A stretch of DNA of 64,000 nt from Paenibacillus sacheonensis (GTDB lineage: Bacteria; Bacillota; Bacilli; Paenibacillales; Paenibacillaceae): positions 62,001-126,000 of the forward strand of contig NZ_JAAAMU010000012.1 of the NCBI RefSeq assembly GCF_009909195.1, given 5' to 3'. Below, in pieces: positions 1 to 8,486 of the stretch (position 1 is its first letter; every line of letters begins with the position of its first letter). Under the pieces are notes generated by a model. It had not been told where the DNA came from. It saw only the letters and a list, made by a program, of their open reading frames with translations, and ran no database searches. Both the position numbers and the translations under genes were made by a program.

Positions 1-1107
1 CAAATAGGTATGACCCCATGCAGGCGCCTCATAGCCGAGCACCTCCGCACGATATTGCCAGAACACATAGCCGCTGATGCCGCGGGCCAATGGGATCAAG
101 ATATGCTCTTTGAGGGTACGCCAATCCAGCTTGCGCGGCTTCAGCGCCGTCGTGCCTGGCATCGCATGGATTTCGGAGTTGATCAGCTTCTTGCCTTTCG
201 CTGCCGATATCAGCAAATCCGCCGCCCATGCCGAAGACCCCAGGCTGTTGCCGAACAGATCGCATGGCTCCGCCAGCTGAAAATCGTCGGAGCCCGCCGT
301 GATCAGATTGAAGATCGGCGCAGGCACGGTATGGCACATGACGGAATGATACGCATCGTACTGCTTTACGACGGCAATCCGCCGCTTCAGCTCGCCTGTC
401 ACCGTGTCCGCCATGAACATGCGCCAGTCGACGAGATCGTTGACGATCGCCTGCTGCCGGGGGGCTTCTATCTCTTCCCAATGGACGTAAGTGCGCTGCC
501 ACTTGGCGTTGAGCGCGGCAAGACTGCCGTATTTGTTTCGCAGCCACTCGTGAAAGGCCTCCACGGAATGACCGCAGTAACAGACCTGATTCCCGAACGA
601 CAGCTCGCGCTTGATGGAAACCGTCAGCTCGGGCTCGTTCCATAGGTCCCATACGTACAACGCCGGATGATCCTTGTATCGGTTCACGGCAGCCGCCAGA
701 AACGCATCCTTCCAAGCGCCCGCTTGCTCATGATGGAAGCAAGGCCCCGGCGCTCCGCCGATCTGCCTGCAGGATATCGCCGTCGGTTCAAGAACCTGCC
801 CGCTCGCCGTGGTCATCTTCGAATCGGGATACCGCATATATACCCATGCGGGGGCGGTATCGAAAATCACGTTCAAAATGACCTTCAAGCCGTGCTTGGC
901 GGACAGATCCATTAATTCGTCCACGTCGCCGAATTCGAAGCGGTCCGGCTCCGGATGGCTCGCGCGCCACTGGATCCACAGCTTCACGGTGTTGAAGCCG
1001 AGCGCCGCTTGCTGCGCCAGGTCCTTGTCCCAGTCCGCGCGAACCGGCGTTGGCGAACGATAATACTGGAATCCGAACGGAATGAAATCTTCGTCGATGG
1101 ACGGCAT
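1..1107 (-). CDS. Beta-galactosidase, GH42 family (5' part, cut by window edge)
   Basis: The reading frame runs from an ATG at 1107 through base 1 without a stop, giving the first 369 residues of a larger protein; GH42 enzymes are usually 600-700 aa. It would hydrolyse terminal beta-galactosides. The sequence opens with a TIM-barrel start (FGFQYYRSPTP, residues 11-21). WNEPE at 156-160 fits the GH42 acid/base glutamate (E158), and NSEIHAMPG at 310-318 fits the nucleophile region (E312); both assignments are inferred from motif position. No signal peptide is visible, so it is probably cytoplasmic. An AAGGGGG ribosome-binding stretch lies about 12 bases upstream, and a perfect 16-bp palindrome at 1127-1142 suggests repression by a sugar regulator. 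Confidence 0.88.
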   Translation of the reverse strand, partial: MPSIDEDFIPFGFQYYRSPTPVRADWDKDLAQQAALGFNTVKLWIQWRASHPEPDRFEFGDVDELMDLSAKHGLKVILNVIFDTAPAWVYMRYPDSKMTTASGQVLEPTAISCRQIGGAPGPCFHHEQAGAWKDAFLAAAVNRYKDHPALYVWDLWNEPELTVSIKRELSFGNQVCYCGHSVEAFHEWLRNKYGSLAALNAKWQRTYVHWEEIEAPRQQAIVNDLVDWRMFMADTVTGELKRRIAVVKQYDAYHSVMCHTVPAPIFNLITAGSDDFQLAEPCDLFGNSLGSSAWAADLLISAAKGKKLINSEIHAMPGTTALKPRKLDWRTLKEHILIPLARGISGYVFWQYRAEVLGYEAPAWGHTYL

Positions 1108-1126
1108 CTCTCGCTGCGACCCCCTT

Positions 1127-1142
1127 ATAAAAACGTTTTTAT
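1127..1142. promoter_or_regulatory. Perfect 16-bp palindrome, likely LacI-family operator
   Basis: ATAAAAACGTTTTTAT is a perfect palindrome with a central CG, 20-35 bases upstream of the GH42 start. A central CG within A/T arms is typical of LacI/GalR-family operators. The regulator itself is not in the window, so the assignment is inference. Confidence 0.55.
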
Positions 1143-1256
1143 TGGCGTTAGCTATTAGGTTTCTGCATAACGCGACAATCTCCTGCCTCTCCACGCAATC
1201 GCTTACAAAAAATAATCCTCCCCTTAACGGATCGTCTTCTATCCCGTGCGCCGCGC

Positions 1257-1300
1257 GCAAAAAAACGAGCACCTCGCTGCATTTTCGCAGTCCGTGCTCG
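1257..1300 (-). terminator. Rho-independent terminator after the YuiH-like gene
   Basis: On the minus strand a CGAGCAC/GTGCTCG stem (1266-1272 with 1294-1300) enclosing a second GC-rich stem is followed by a run of T residues. It separates the YuiH-like gene from the GH42 gene downstream. Confidence 0.75.
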
Positions 1301-1329
1301 CTTCTTGGTCGCCCGTCGAGAGGCGTCTC

Positions 1330-1923
1330 TCAGTCGAAGTCGTACCGTTCCTCTTTCCAGGGATCGCCGTACATGCTGTACCCGTTCCGCTCCCAGAAAC
1401 CCGGCTTGTCGCTGGCCATGAACTCGATGCCGCGCAGCCACTTGGCACTCTTCCAGAAATACAGATGGGGCACGACCATGCGAAGCGGATACCCGTGCTC
1501 CGGCGTCAGCAAGGCGCCATTATGCTTAAGGCCGAAGAACGACGTCTCCCGCATGAAATCCGCGATCGGCAAATTCGTCGTCCAACCATGCTCCGCGTGC
1601 AGCATGACGTATTTTGCTTCGGGCTTGATCTCGATGCCCTGCAGCACCTCTTGAACGGCGATGCCTTCCCATTCGTTATCGAGCTTGCTCCAGGTCGTGA
1701 CGCAATGAATATCGTTGTTGAACGTCCGCCTCGGCAGCTGCATCACTTCTTTATAGCTGAGCACCTTCTCCTCCGCTACCAAGCCGAACACCTTCAGATT
1801 CCATTTGCTCATGTCATTGTAATACGGCACCTCGCCATGGTGAAGCACGGGAAAGCCATTCGTCAATCGCTGTCCCGGCGGGACTCTGGTTTCGTTAGGG
1901 ATACTGCTGCTCACAGCAATCAC
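1330..1923 (-). CDS. Sulfite-oxidase-like molybdopterin oxidoreductase (YuiH family)
   Basis: A 197-aa protein matching the single-domain, cofactor-binding fold of the sulfite oxidase family. DIHCVTTWS near residue 92 carries the conserved cysteine expected to ligate molybdenum. HAEHGWTTNLP and GYPLRMVVPHLY are typical of the family core. Unlike sulfite oxidase it lacks heme and dimerisation domains. No Tat or Sec signal is evident, so it is probably cytoplasmic. The natural substrate of the Bacillus YuiH group is not established. It is transcribed alone and ends at a strong terminator. Confidence 0.85.
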   Translation of the reverse strand: MIAVSSSIPNETRVPPGQRLTNGFPVLHHGEVPYYNDMSKWNLKVFGLVAEEKVLSYKEVMQLPRRTFNNDIHCVTTWSKLDNEWEGIAVQEVLQGIEIKPEAKYVMLHAEHGWTTNLPIADFMRETSFFGLKHNGALLTPEHGYPLRMVVPHLYFWKSAKWLRGIEFMASDKPGFWERNGYSMYGDPWKEERYDFD

Positions 1924-2090
1924 GCTCCATTTTGAATGTTCTTCCAGCCCATACGGTTAGTTTACCCCAATTACGGGTCAAAAGCCCGCAATCGTATTAG
2001 TGCCGCAACGGGCTAATTAATCACGCGTCATGATAAATTTTTGGTGATGGAATCGCAATAAAGCTGTTTCTTTTCAAGCAATGCGGCATT

Positions 2091-2096
2091 TATAAT
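2091..2096 (+). promoter_or_regulatory. Possible -10 box for the PhyH gene
   Basis: A consensus TATAAT lies 39 bases upstream of the preferred ATG. No good -35 is present at 16-18 bases, so the promoter may need an activator or may be weak. Confidence 0.4.
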
Positions 2097-2134
2097 GAGA
2101 GATAGAAGAGCGATTCGTGGAGGAGGAAAGAGAA

Positions 2135-2944
2135 ATGGCCCTGCACGGCATGACGATAGAGCAGAAGCTTTCTTGGGAGCGCGACGGATATTTGGTTGTG
2201 GAAGGGTTCCTGGACGCCGCTCAGGTAGACTTTTATAACGAACGTCTTGACAGCGCTTTCCAGATATGGGCGACAAAGGGAGGGTTCAATCCGTCCTCCG
2301 GCCAACTGCAGAACGTGCAGCAGGTTTGCAATGTCATCGAATACGACGATGCGCTGCTGGAATTGATGGAGAATGCCCGAATGATGAATATACTGCGCGA
2401 CGCGATCGGCGACTCCTTCGTCATGATCGACAATGACGGTCTCATCAAGCCTCCGCAAAAGGAAGCTCATACGAATTGGCATCGGGACACGAGTACCATG
2501 CTGTTCATGAACGAGAAGAAAGTGCCGTTTATGGCAAAGGTATTCTATTTCCTGTCCGATGTGCGGCATGACGGCGGCTGCCTCGCCTTCCTGCCCGGCA
2601 GCGTGCATATGACGAACGAGCAGCTGCCGAAGGTGCAAAAGCAGGAGGATATGCCCGCACATGTCCGCATGTCCGTCAAAGCCGGTACCGCCGTCATCTT
2701 CAATGGCTATACCTACCATTCCGCGCTCAATAATTTTACCGACGAGACGCGCCGTTCGCTGATTTATAACTACGCGCCTTCATTCCTTCGGACATGGCCC
2801 GGCTATGAGCCGTCCGAGACGCTCAAAGCCAAAGCGGATACCCGGCTCCGTCAAATGCTGCTTGGCATGCTGCCCTGGACGGACGACCCGAAAGCGTTCG
2901 AAGAACCTGCACCTGTCATTATTCCCGGCAGCGTCGAAGCTTGA
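2135..2944 (+). CDS. Phytanoyl-CoA dioxygenase (PhyH) family protein
   Basis: A 269-aa Fe(II)/2-oxoglutarate oxygenase of the PhyH family. The frame can open at a GTG at 2117, but GGAGGAGG lies at 2119-2126, so the ATG at 2135 (MALHGMTIE) is the correct start. WHRD near residue 115 supplies the HxD iron-binding pair. The distal histidine is probably in YTYHSALNN, followed by the arginine in ETRRS that would bind 2-oxoglutarate. In Paenibacillus such proteins are numerous and mostly of unknown substrate, often near sugar-catabolism genes. Here a TIM-barrel isomerase-like gene lies convergently downstream. Confidence 0.85.
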   Translation: MALHGMTIEQKLSWERDGYLVVEGFLDAAQVDFYNERLDSAFQIWATKGGFNPSSGQLQNVQQVCNVIEYDDALLELMENARMMNILRDAIGDSFVMIDNDGLIKPPQKEAHTNWHRDTSTMLFMNEKKVPFMAKVFYFLSDVRHDGGCLAFLPGSVHMTNEQLPKVQKQEDMPAHVRMSVKAGTAVIFNGYTYHSALNNFTDETRRSLIYNYAPSFLRTWPGYEPSETLKAKADTRLRQMLLGMLPWTDDPKAFEEPAPVIIPGSVEA

Positions 2945-2972
2945 TAGCGTCTGCCGCGCAAGAATCGCTAGA

Positions 2973-3018
2973 CAACGAAACATCCTGCCGGATCCTCTCC
3001 GGCAGGATGTTTCCGTTG
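2973..3018. terminator. Strong hairpin between convergent genes
   Basis: A 16-bp perfect stem (2977-2992 with 2998-3013) with a 5-base loop sits between the PhyH stop and the convergent isomerase-like gene. T-tracts are short on both sides. It probably ends transcripts from either strand or protects 3' ends. Confidence 0.6.
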
Positions 3019-3055
3019 GTCCCGCGCCTTTGTCCGTGCGGGTGCCTTTCGCCCC

Positions 3056-3832
3056 TTACCCTTCCAAACCCAGCTTCTTCAGCTGCGCGAGGCTGATCGC
3101 CAAGCTGTCGAACGGATTGCGATCATAGCAGGAATCCTGCTCGACGGCGCCCCATTCCACGCCGATCTCGCGGCAGGCTGCCAGAATGCCGGCGAAATTC
3201 ATGTTGCCTTCGCCGATCTCGGCATAGCGCTGCTCCCGCGCGCTGGTGACCACCATGTCCTTGAGATGGACGACTTCCATCCGCCCCTTGAATCGGCGAA
3301 TCCAATCGATCGGATCCGCTCCGCCGGCTTGCGCCCAGTACACGTCCAGCTCGAAGTGGAAGGCTTCCGGATCGGATTGCTCGAGCAGGATTTCCATGCC
3401 CGTTCTGCCTGCGAATTTGGCGAATTCAAAGTCATGGTTATGATAGATAAACGTAAGTCCCGCGTCTTGCAAGCGCTTGCCAATCTCTGATGCCTCGCTG
3501 GCGAAAGCGGCATATCCCTCCGCGCTCCCCCTGTAGGATTCAGGCAATCCCCCGATCCCAACGTAACGGCATTCCCAATTATGATGCTGCTCGATGATCT
3601 CGTCGATCCGAGTCGTTAGATCCGCATACCCGACATGCGTCGCGCAAATCTCCAGACCCTCGCGGTCGGTCAAGGCTTTCAGCTCCCGATGGCCGATAGG
3701 GCCGATTCCCGATACTTGAACCGCGTTGTATCCGATCTCTTTCACTCTCTTGAGCGTCGCTGCCATATCTTCGGGTGTCTTCAAATAATCGCGTAACGTA
3801 TAGAGCTGAGCTGCCACTTTCAATCCATTCAC
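3056..3832 (-). CDS. Sugar phosphate isomerase/epimerase family TIM-barrel protein
   Basis: A 258-aa protein of the xylose-isomerase-like/AP-endonuclease-2 fold. The family's metal-binding positions are recognisable: IYHNHDFEF near residue 135, ELDVYW near 167, VVHLKD near 195 and AVEQD near 233. Members act as sugar or inositol isomerases, epimerases or dehydratases, and sequence alone does not fix the substrate. It stands alone and runs towards the PhyH gene. The ribosome-binding site is weak (GCGGTGA directly before ATG). No signal peptide is seen. Confidence 0.82.
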   Translation of the reverse strand: MNGLKVAAQLYTLRDYLKTPEDMAATLKRVKEIGYNAVQVSGIGPIGHRELKALTDREGLEICATHVGYADLTTRIDEIIEQHHNWECRYVGIGGLPESYRGSAEGYAAFASEASEIGKRLQDAGLTFIYHNHDFEFAKFAGRTGMEILLEQSDPEAFHFELDVYWAQAGGADPIDWIRRFKGRMEVVHLKDMVVTSAREQRYAEIGEGNMNFAGILAACREIGVEWGAVEQDSCYDRNPFDSLAISLAQLKKLGLEG

Positions 3833-3970
3833 CGCTTTCTATCAGAATGTATCTCTAGTTTTACACAAAAGGGGCATTCTTCCAATAGGAGGATAGGCGG
3901 GGATAAGCGCGGAAACGGGCGCACGCGGCAGGCCATCCGCCTGAAACCGGGCCGGATGCCCTGTCATGAC

Positions 3971-4010
3971 GCAAAGAGGCGACCTGCGGTATGCCGCGGT
4001 CGCCTCTTGC
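3971..4010 (-). terminator. Long hairpin after the MFS gene
   Basis: GCAAGAGGCGACC pairs with GGTCGCCTCTTTGC around a second GC-rich stem. There is no T-tract, so this may be a processing or 3'-end-protecting structure rather than a classical intrinsic terminator. Confidence 0.5.
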
Positions 4011-4040
4011 AATGCGTGAATGGACAGGATAAGGGCGGGA

Positions 4041-5366
4041 TCAACGATCCGCTTCTACTCCCTTGCGCGCTCCTGGCGGTGCCGCCGCCGGAGCGTCATC
4101 GCCTCCCGACTTCAATACGAACGGTCCTACCGCAAAGGTCAACGCCAGCAGGCCCACGCCGATGAAGAAGGAAATGCCGTAACTCTGCAGCCAGTACGCG
4201 CCGTCTTCGATCCGCCTGTAAATCCATCCGCCCAGCAGCGGGCCGATAAACCCGGTTGCGCCGGTCAGCGCGGAGAATACGGCGACGTACATCGGACGGT
4301 CCGACTTCGGGGTATCGCCGATAATGAAATTGAAAATCAATAAATTATAGCCGCCAAGGCCGACGCCGAGCGCGATATTGACGATGATCAACACTAGGAT
4401 CACAGGCAGGATGGCGATCCCCGCCCAGAGCACGCAGGATGCCGCGATAATCGGCAGCGTCCAGAGCAACAGCGTTCGCGTCGCGTATCTCCCGTTCAGA
4501 TTGCCCCAGTAATAGTAACTGAACATCGTCACGATCATCTGAATCGTCGTGATCAGCGTGATCCACATTTTGCTAAGGTCCAGCGTCTCCAGCATGACGT
4601 ACGAGAATAGCGGAATAGCGATATTTTGCAGCAAAATGAATGCCGCAATGAACGCCGTCGCCTTCATATAGGAAGAATCCCTGAGCGGCTTGCCGAACAA
4701 GGCCGCTGTGCTTGAAGCCGCCGATCGTTCGAACGGCAGGTCGGGATATCGCCACAGCTCGATGCCGTTCCACGCGGTGCAGATCGCACTGATTCCATAA
4801 ATCACGATGAACGCGGTGCGTTCGTCCACCTGCTCCAATATTTGTCCGCCGATCAGCAGCGACACGCTCGCGACGGCCCAGTGAATCGTATTGCGGATGC
4901 CGAAGTAACGGCCCCGTATTTGAGCCGGCACCAAGTCTGCGACGATCGATGTCCAGAACACCGAGGAGGTGGATGCGCAGATAAAGGAGAGCAGGAACAT
5001 GCCGATAAACACGTCCACGCGAAGCGATTCCGTAACCAGGAAAGGAATCAGCCCCGTCGCGACCCATAAGGTCCGATGCGTAAGCGCGAAACCGAACAGC
5101 AGCATGCGCCGGTTCGTGAAGCGCTGAATATAGAAGGCCGCGACCAGCTGGACCAGGTTGGCAAGCGCGGGAATGGCGACGACCAGCCCGACGTCCGATG
5201 CCGTCCCGCCCAGATAAACGACATAAATCGTAAGAATCGGACCGCCCAGCAGATTCGCGATAATATTGGCGGGAATGCCCTCCGTGATGGTCGTAAGCAG
5301 ACCTTTCCGCTGCACGGACAGATTTTTTCGGCGGAATACCGACGTGACGTGGCTCAAAAATGACAT
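4041..5366 (-). CDS. MFS transporter
   Basis: A 441-aa integral membrane protein with about 12 hydrophobic segments typical of the major facilitator superfamily. RGRYFGIRN around residue 152 resembles the cytoplasmic loop between helices 4 and 5. The C-terminal tail is short, alanine-rich and charged. No substrate can be assigned. The start lies 41 bases after the leucyl aminopeptidase stop on the same strand, so the two are probably co-transcribed. The ribosome-binding site before the ATG at 5366 is poor, and an internal start is possible. Confidence 0.82.
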   Translation of the reverse strand: MSFLSHVTSVFRRKNLSVQRKGLLTTITEGIPANIIANLLGGPILTIYVVYLGGTASDVGLVVAIPALANLVQLVAAFYIQRFTNRRMLLFGFALTHRTLWVATGLIPFLVTESLRVDVFIGMFLLSFICASTSSVFWTSIVADLVPAQIRGRYFGIRNTIHWAVASVSLLIGGQILEQVDERTAFIVIYGISAICTAWNGIELWRYPDLPFERSAASSTAALFGKPLRDSSYMKATAFIAAFILLQNIAIPLFSYVMLETLDLSKMWITLITTIQMIVTMFSYYYWGNLNGRYATRTLLLWTLPIIAASCVLWAGIAILPVILVLIIVNIALGVGLGGYNLLIFNFIIGDTPKSDRPMYVAVFSALTGATGFIGPLLGGWIYRRIEDGAYWLQSYGISFFIGVGLLALTFAVGPFVLKSGGDDAPAAAPPGARKGVEADR

Positions 5367-5407
5367 GACCTTGTTTCCCAGCTCCCCATGATTTCCCTAG
5401 TTGTACA

Positions 5408-6970
5408 TCAGGCCTTATCGTCAGCCAACAGCTCGCCGAGCGTCCGTACCATAACGCCGGTTCCGCCCTTTACCTCCCATGAGCGGTCCCGTTCGAGCCA
5501 CGCCGTTCCCGCAATGTCCAAATGCACCCAGGGCCGCTCCTCGGCGAACGCGCCGATAAACATGCCGGCTATGCTGGCCGCGCCGTAACGGCTTCCGCCG
5601 TTCTTCATATCCGCCGCCTCGCTGTCCAGCTGCCGGCGGAATTCCGGATACGGCGGCAGCGGCCAGATTCGCTCGCCCGCCTGCTTGGAGGCAGCGATCA
5701 CTTGCTGCTGCAACGTCTCGTCGTTCGTGACGGAGCCGGTTGCCGTATCCCCGAGCAGCACCATGACGGCTCCCGTCAGCGTCGCGATATCGATCAGCTT
5801 CGTTGCGCCGCCGCGAATCGCCGTCGTCAGCCCGTCGGCCAGCACAAGCCTGCCTTCCGCATCCGTGTTCACGATCTCGACCGTCGTGCCGTTCATCATC
5901 GTCAGCACGTCCCCTGGCTTGAACGCGCGGTCCGACGGCATATTCTCCGCCGTAGGAATCACGAATAACGCATTGCGCTTCGGTTTCGTTTCGCCGAAGA
6001 TACGAACGAGGCCCAGCACCGCGGCAGCGCCGCCCATATCCGAGATCATCTCTTCCATGCCGGGACCCTTCTTGAGCGAGATGCCGCCGGTATCGAACGT
6101 AATGCCTTTCCCGATAATGCCCCATTTCTCCTCGTCGTCCGGATTGCCGGCGTACGAGATGACGATCATGCGCGGCGGATGGATGCTGCCCTTGCCGACG
6201 CCGATCAACCCGCCCATCCCCTGGGCTGCGGCCGCGGTCTCGTCGATAATTTCGCAAGCGAACCCATAACTCTTCGCCAAGCGCTCCGCTTCTTCGGCGA
6301 GCTTCGCGGGCACGAGCGTGCTGCCGGGCAGATTCGTCAGGTCCCGGGCATACATCACCGCTTCGGCAAAGATGCTCCCGCGGCGAATGCCGGCTTCCCA
6401 TTCTTTGGCGACCGCGGCCGCCTCGGCCGCCGGCACCGTAACGGATGGCGCATATTCAACCTGGGCAATCAGCGACTTTCTGCGCGTGTCGACTTTCTTG
6501 GCGGTCGTGCGCGTGTACGCGCCGAGCGTATAGCCTTCCGTCAGCGCTTGCGCGGCTTGCTTCGCCGCAATGGTCGGCGTGCCGAACGCCAAATAGACCG
6601 GAAGCAGCTGTAAAACCTTGACCGCTTTCAGCCTCTTCGCCGCTTTGGCCGCGGCTGCCGCCGCGTCGCGCAAGCCGTCCGTCGTCAAGCTTTCCTGCGG
6701 CGGCAGGCCGACATAGACGACATGCGCGGATGGATACAGACCGAGCGTAGGCAGCACGAGCGTCTCTTTGGGATCGGCCTTGAACAGTTCCTTCGCCGCA
6801 TGCTGGCGCATCGCATCGTCGAGCACGGTATGAATCCACGGGTCGATCTTCGGCGTCCCGGCGGAATTCGGGACCCCGCCGTTCAGCTCCGGCTTGCTCA
6901 CGAACGCAAAGACAACGTCGGGGGCATCCTTCTCGTCGATCCGCCCGCCATATGTGAATTGAATGCTCAT
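5408..6970 (-). CDS. pepA: Leucyl aminopeptidase (M17)
   Basis: A 520-aa cytosolic M17 metallopeptidase that removes N-terminal residues from peptides. The family signature NTDAEGRL is at about residues 368-375. GKGITFDTGGIS and DMGGAAAVLG supply the catalytic lysine and metal-binding aspartates. The open frame begins four codons earlier at 6982, but there GGAGG touches the ATG with no spacer. The second ATG at 6970 sits 11 bases from GGAGG and is preferred. Probably the first gene of a pepA-MFS unit. Confidence 0.93.
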   Translation of the reverse strand: MSIQFTYGGRIDEKDAPDVVFAFVSKPELNGGVPNSAGTPKIDPWIHTVLDDAMRQHAAKELFKADPKETLVLPTLGLYPSAHVVYVGLPPQESLTTDGLRDAAAAAAKAAKRLKAVKVLQLLPVYLAFGTPTIAAKQAAQALTEGYTLGAYTRTTAKKVDTRRKSLIAQVEYAPSVTVPAAEAAAVAKEWEAGIRRGSIFAEAVMYARDLTNLPGSTLVPAKLAEEAERLAKSYGFACEIIDETAAAAQGMGGLIGVGKGSIHPPRMIVISYAGNPDDEEKWGIIGKGITFDTGGISLKKGPGMEEMISDMGGAAAVLGLVRIFGETKPKRNALFVIPTAENMPSDRAFKPGDVLTMMNGTTVEIVNTDAEGRLVLADGLTTAIRGGATKLIDIATLTGAVMVLLGDTATGSVTNDETLQQQVIAASKQAGERIWPLPPYPEFRRQLDSEAADMKNGGSRYGAASIAGMFIGAFAEERPWVHLDIAGTAWLERDRSWEVKGGTGVMVRTLGELLADDKA

Positions 6971-7043
6971 TCGAATGAACATCCTCCAATCTTTTCAACT
7001 AGAAATCCTGCGATTTGACCGCTTTTCCCGATCCGCACCGGCA

Positions 7044-7070
7044 AATAAAAAAACCGGGTTTCCCCGGTTG
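7044..7070 (-). terminator. Rho-independent terminator after the RsbU_N kinase
   Basis: On the minus strand AACCGGGG/CCCGGTT forms a short GC-rich stem (7052-7069) followed by seven T residues. It ends the RsbT-like/kinase unit. Confidence 0.85.
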
Positions 7071-7109
7071 GTTATGGTCGGAACCGAGGCTTACCCCGAT
7101 TCTAATCGT

Positions 7110-8486
7110 TTATTCAGCTAATGGCAAATAGATATTGAACTCCGTGCCTTCGCCCGTATTGCTGGATACGCGAATCTTGCCGCCATGGTTCCGTACGATG
7201 CGATAACTGACCGACAGACCTAAGCCTGTACCCGCCGCCTTCGTCGTATAGAACGGATCGAACAGCTTGGATTTGGTCACGAGATCCATTCCGTTGCCAT
7301 TATCCCGGATCGTAATCTCGGCATCGCGCCCGTCGCGCCTTGTGATGATATCGATTCTTCCTCCCCGCTCGCCCTTCAGATCGCCGATGGCATCCATCGC
7401 ATTACGGATAATGTTCAGCACGACCTGCTTGACCTGCTTCACGTCGATGGATACCGCGAGTTCCTCGTCGTAGGTCTCGAAATGAATTTGGCACCCCTTC
7501 ATCAACGCCTCGCTGTCCGACAAGAGGATGACCTCCTTCAGCAGGGAATTGATCTTCACTTTCTGCTTCATCGGCGCGGATGGCTTGGAAGAATTCAGAA
7601 ATTCATAGATAATATCGTTCGCGCGGTCGATTTCCGTTAAAATAATACGCGAGTATTCTTCCTTCCCAAGCTGCGTCAGATGGGGGTTCAACAATTGGAT
7701 AAACCCGCGGATCGAAGTGAGCGGATTGCGGATTTCATGCGCGATCGAAGCCGCGATCTTGCCGAGCATGGCAAGCTTATCGTTCTGATACGCGGACTGC
7801 TCGATTTGCTTATACTCCGTCACGTCCTTCACGCTGAACAAATAATCGCCCTCGAGCTGATCCCCGTATGTAACCGTTACTAGCAGCGTGCGCCCGTCTT
7901 CATCCACGAACTCCATGTACCGGCTGCGCCGGAGGAAGACTTCCTTATACAACCTCAAAATGACCCGTTTCGTGCTTTTTCGCAGCCTGCTGTGAGACAA
8001 AATATTAATTAAATTACAGCCGATCAGCGTTGTCCGGGGAATATCGAGCAGCTTGGCCATTTGAACGTTGATGAACGACAGCATGCCCTCTCCGTCAAAG
8101 ATCGCGATGCCGCTGTCCATATGCTGCAGCACGTTTTCGTATTTGTTCTTGACCATCCGGAACGAACGGTGCGAACGAAGCATCATATCTCTCATCTCGC
8201 TGAAACGCTGCTCCGAAGTTTGTTCCGGCTGCAAGCGGAAGCGAAACGCCACCATAAGTTCGATCAAAAAAATAAAAGAACGGCTATACAGCCGCAGCGC
8301 TTCATCCGAATCGACGTTGGCAACCAGCATCTGCATGGATTCTTCATGGACGGCGATAATATCTTCCGGATGAATATTTTCCAGCAGTTTTCCAATTTCC
8401 GTTGCTTCAAATAACGATGCTTCACTGCCGCTGCGAATGTACTCAGCCAGCGCAGGGAAGTAACGCATACGTATTGCCTGCATCAT
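7110..8486 (-). CDS. PAS histidine kinase with RsbU-type N-terminal domain
   Basis: A 458-aa soluble sensor kinase with no membrane segment. Residues 1-88 match the RsbU N-terminal domain, the part of the B. subtilis stress phosphatase that binds RsbT (compare RYFPALAEYI, PEDIIAVHEES, FLIELMVAF). A coiled linker leads to a PAS domain (about 115-222). The HisKA box AHEIRNP carries the phospho-acceptor H250. The ATPase domain has its N box (NIIRNAMDAIGD) and both glycine boxes (DNGNGMD, GTGLGLS), so the kinase should be active. HisKA and ATPase resemble KinB/KinE-type sporulation kinases. It starts directly after the stop of the RsbT-like gene, and no response regulator is adjacent. Fusing RsbU_N to a kinase implies partner-protein control. 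Confidence 0.88.
   Translation of the reverse strand: MMQAIRMRYFPALAEYIRSGSEASLFEATEIGKLLENIHPEDIIAVHEESMQMLVANVDSDEALRLYSRSFIFLIELMVAFRFRLQPEQTSEQRFSEMRDMMLRSHRSFRMVKNKYENVLQHMDSGIAIFDGEGMLSFINVQMAKLLDIPRTTLIGCNLINILSHSRLRKSTKRVILRLYKEVFLRRSRYMEFVDEDGRTLLVTVTYGDQLEGDYLFSVKDVTEYKQIEQSAYQNDKLAMLGKIAASIAHEIRNPLTSIRGFIQLLNPHLTQLGKEEYSRIILTEIDRANDIIYEFLNSSKPSAPMKQKVKINSLLKEVILLSDSEALMKGCQIHFETYDEELAVSIDVKQVKQVVLNIIRNAMDAIGDLKGERGGRIDIITRRDGRDAEITIRDNGNGMDLVTKSKLFDPFYTTKAAGTGLGLSVSYRIVRNHGGKIRVSSNTGEGTEFNIYLPLAE

Noticed and set aside
6971-6982. Longer start for leucyl aminopeptidase
   Set aside because: GGAGG touches this ATG with no spacer, whereas the next ATG has normal spacing.
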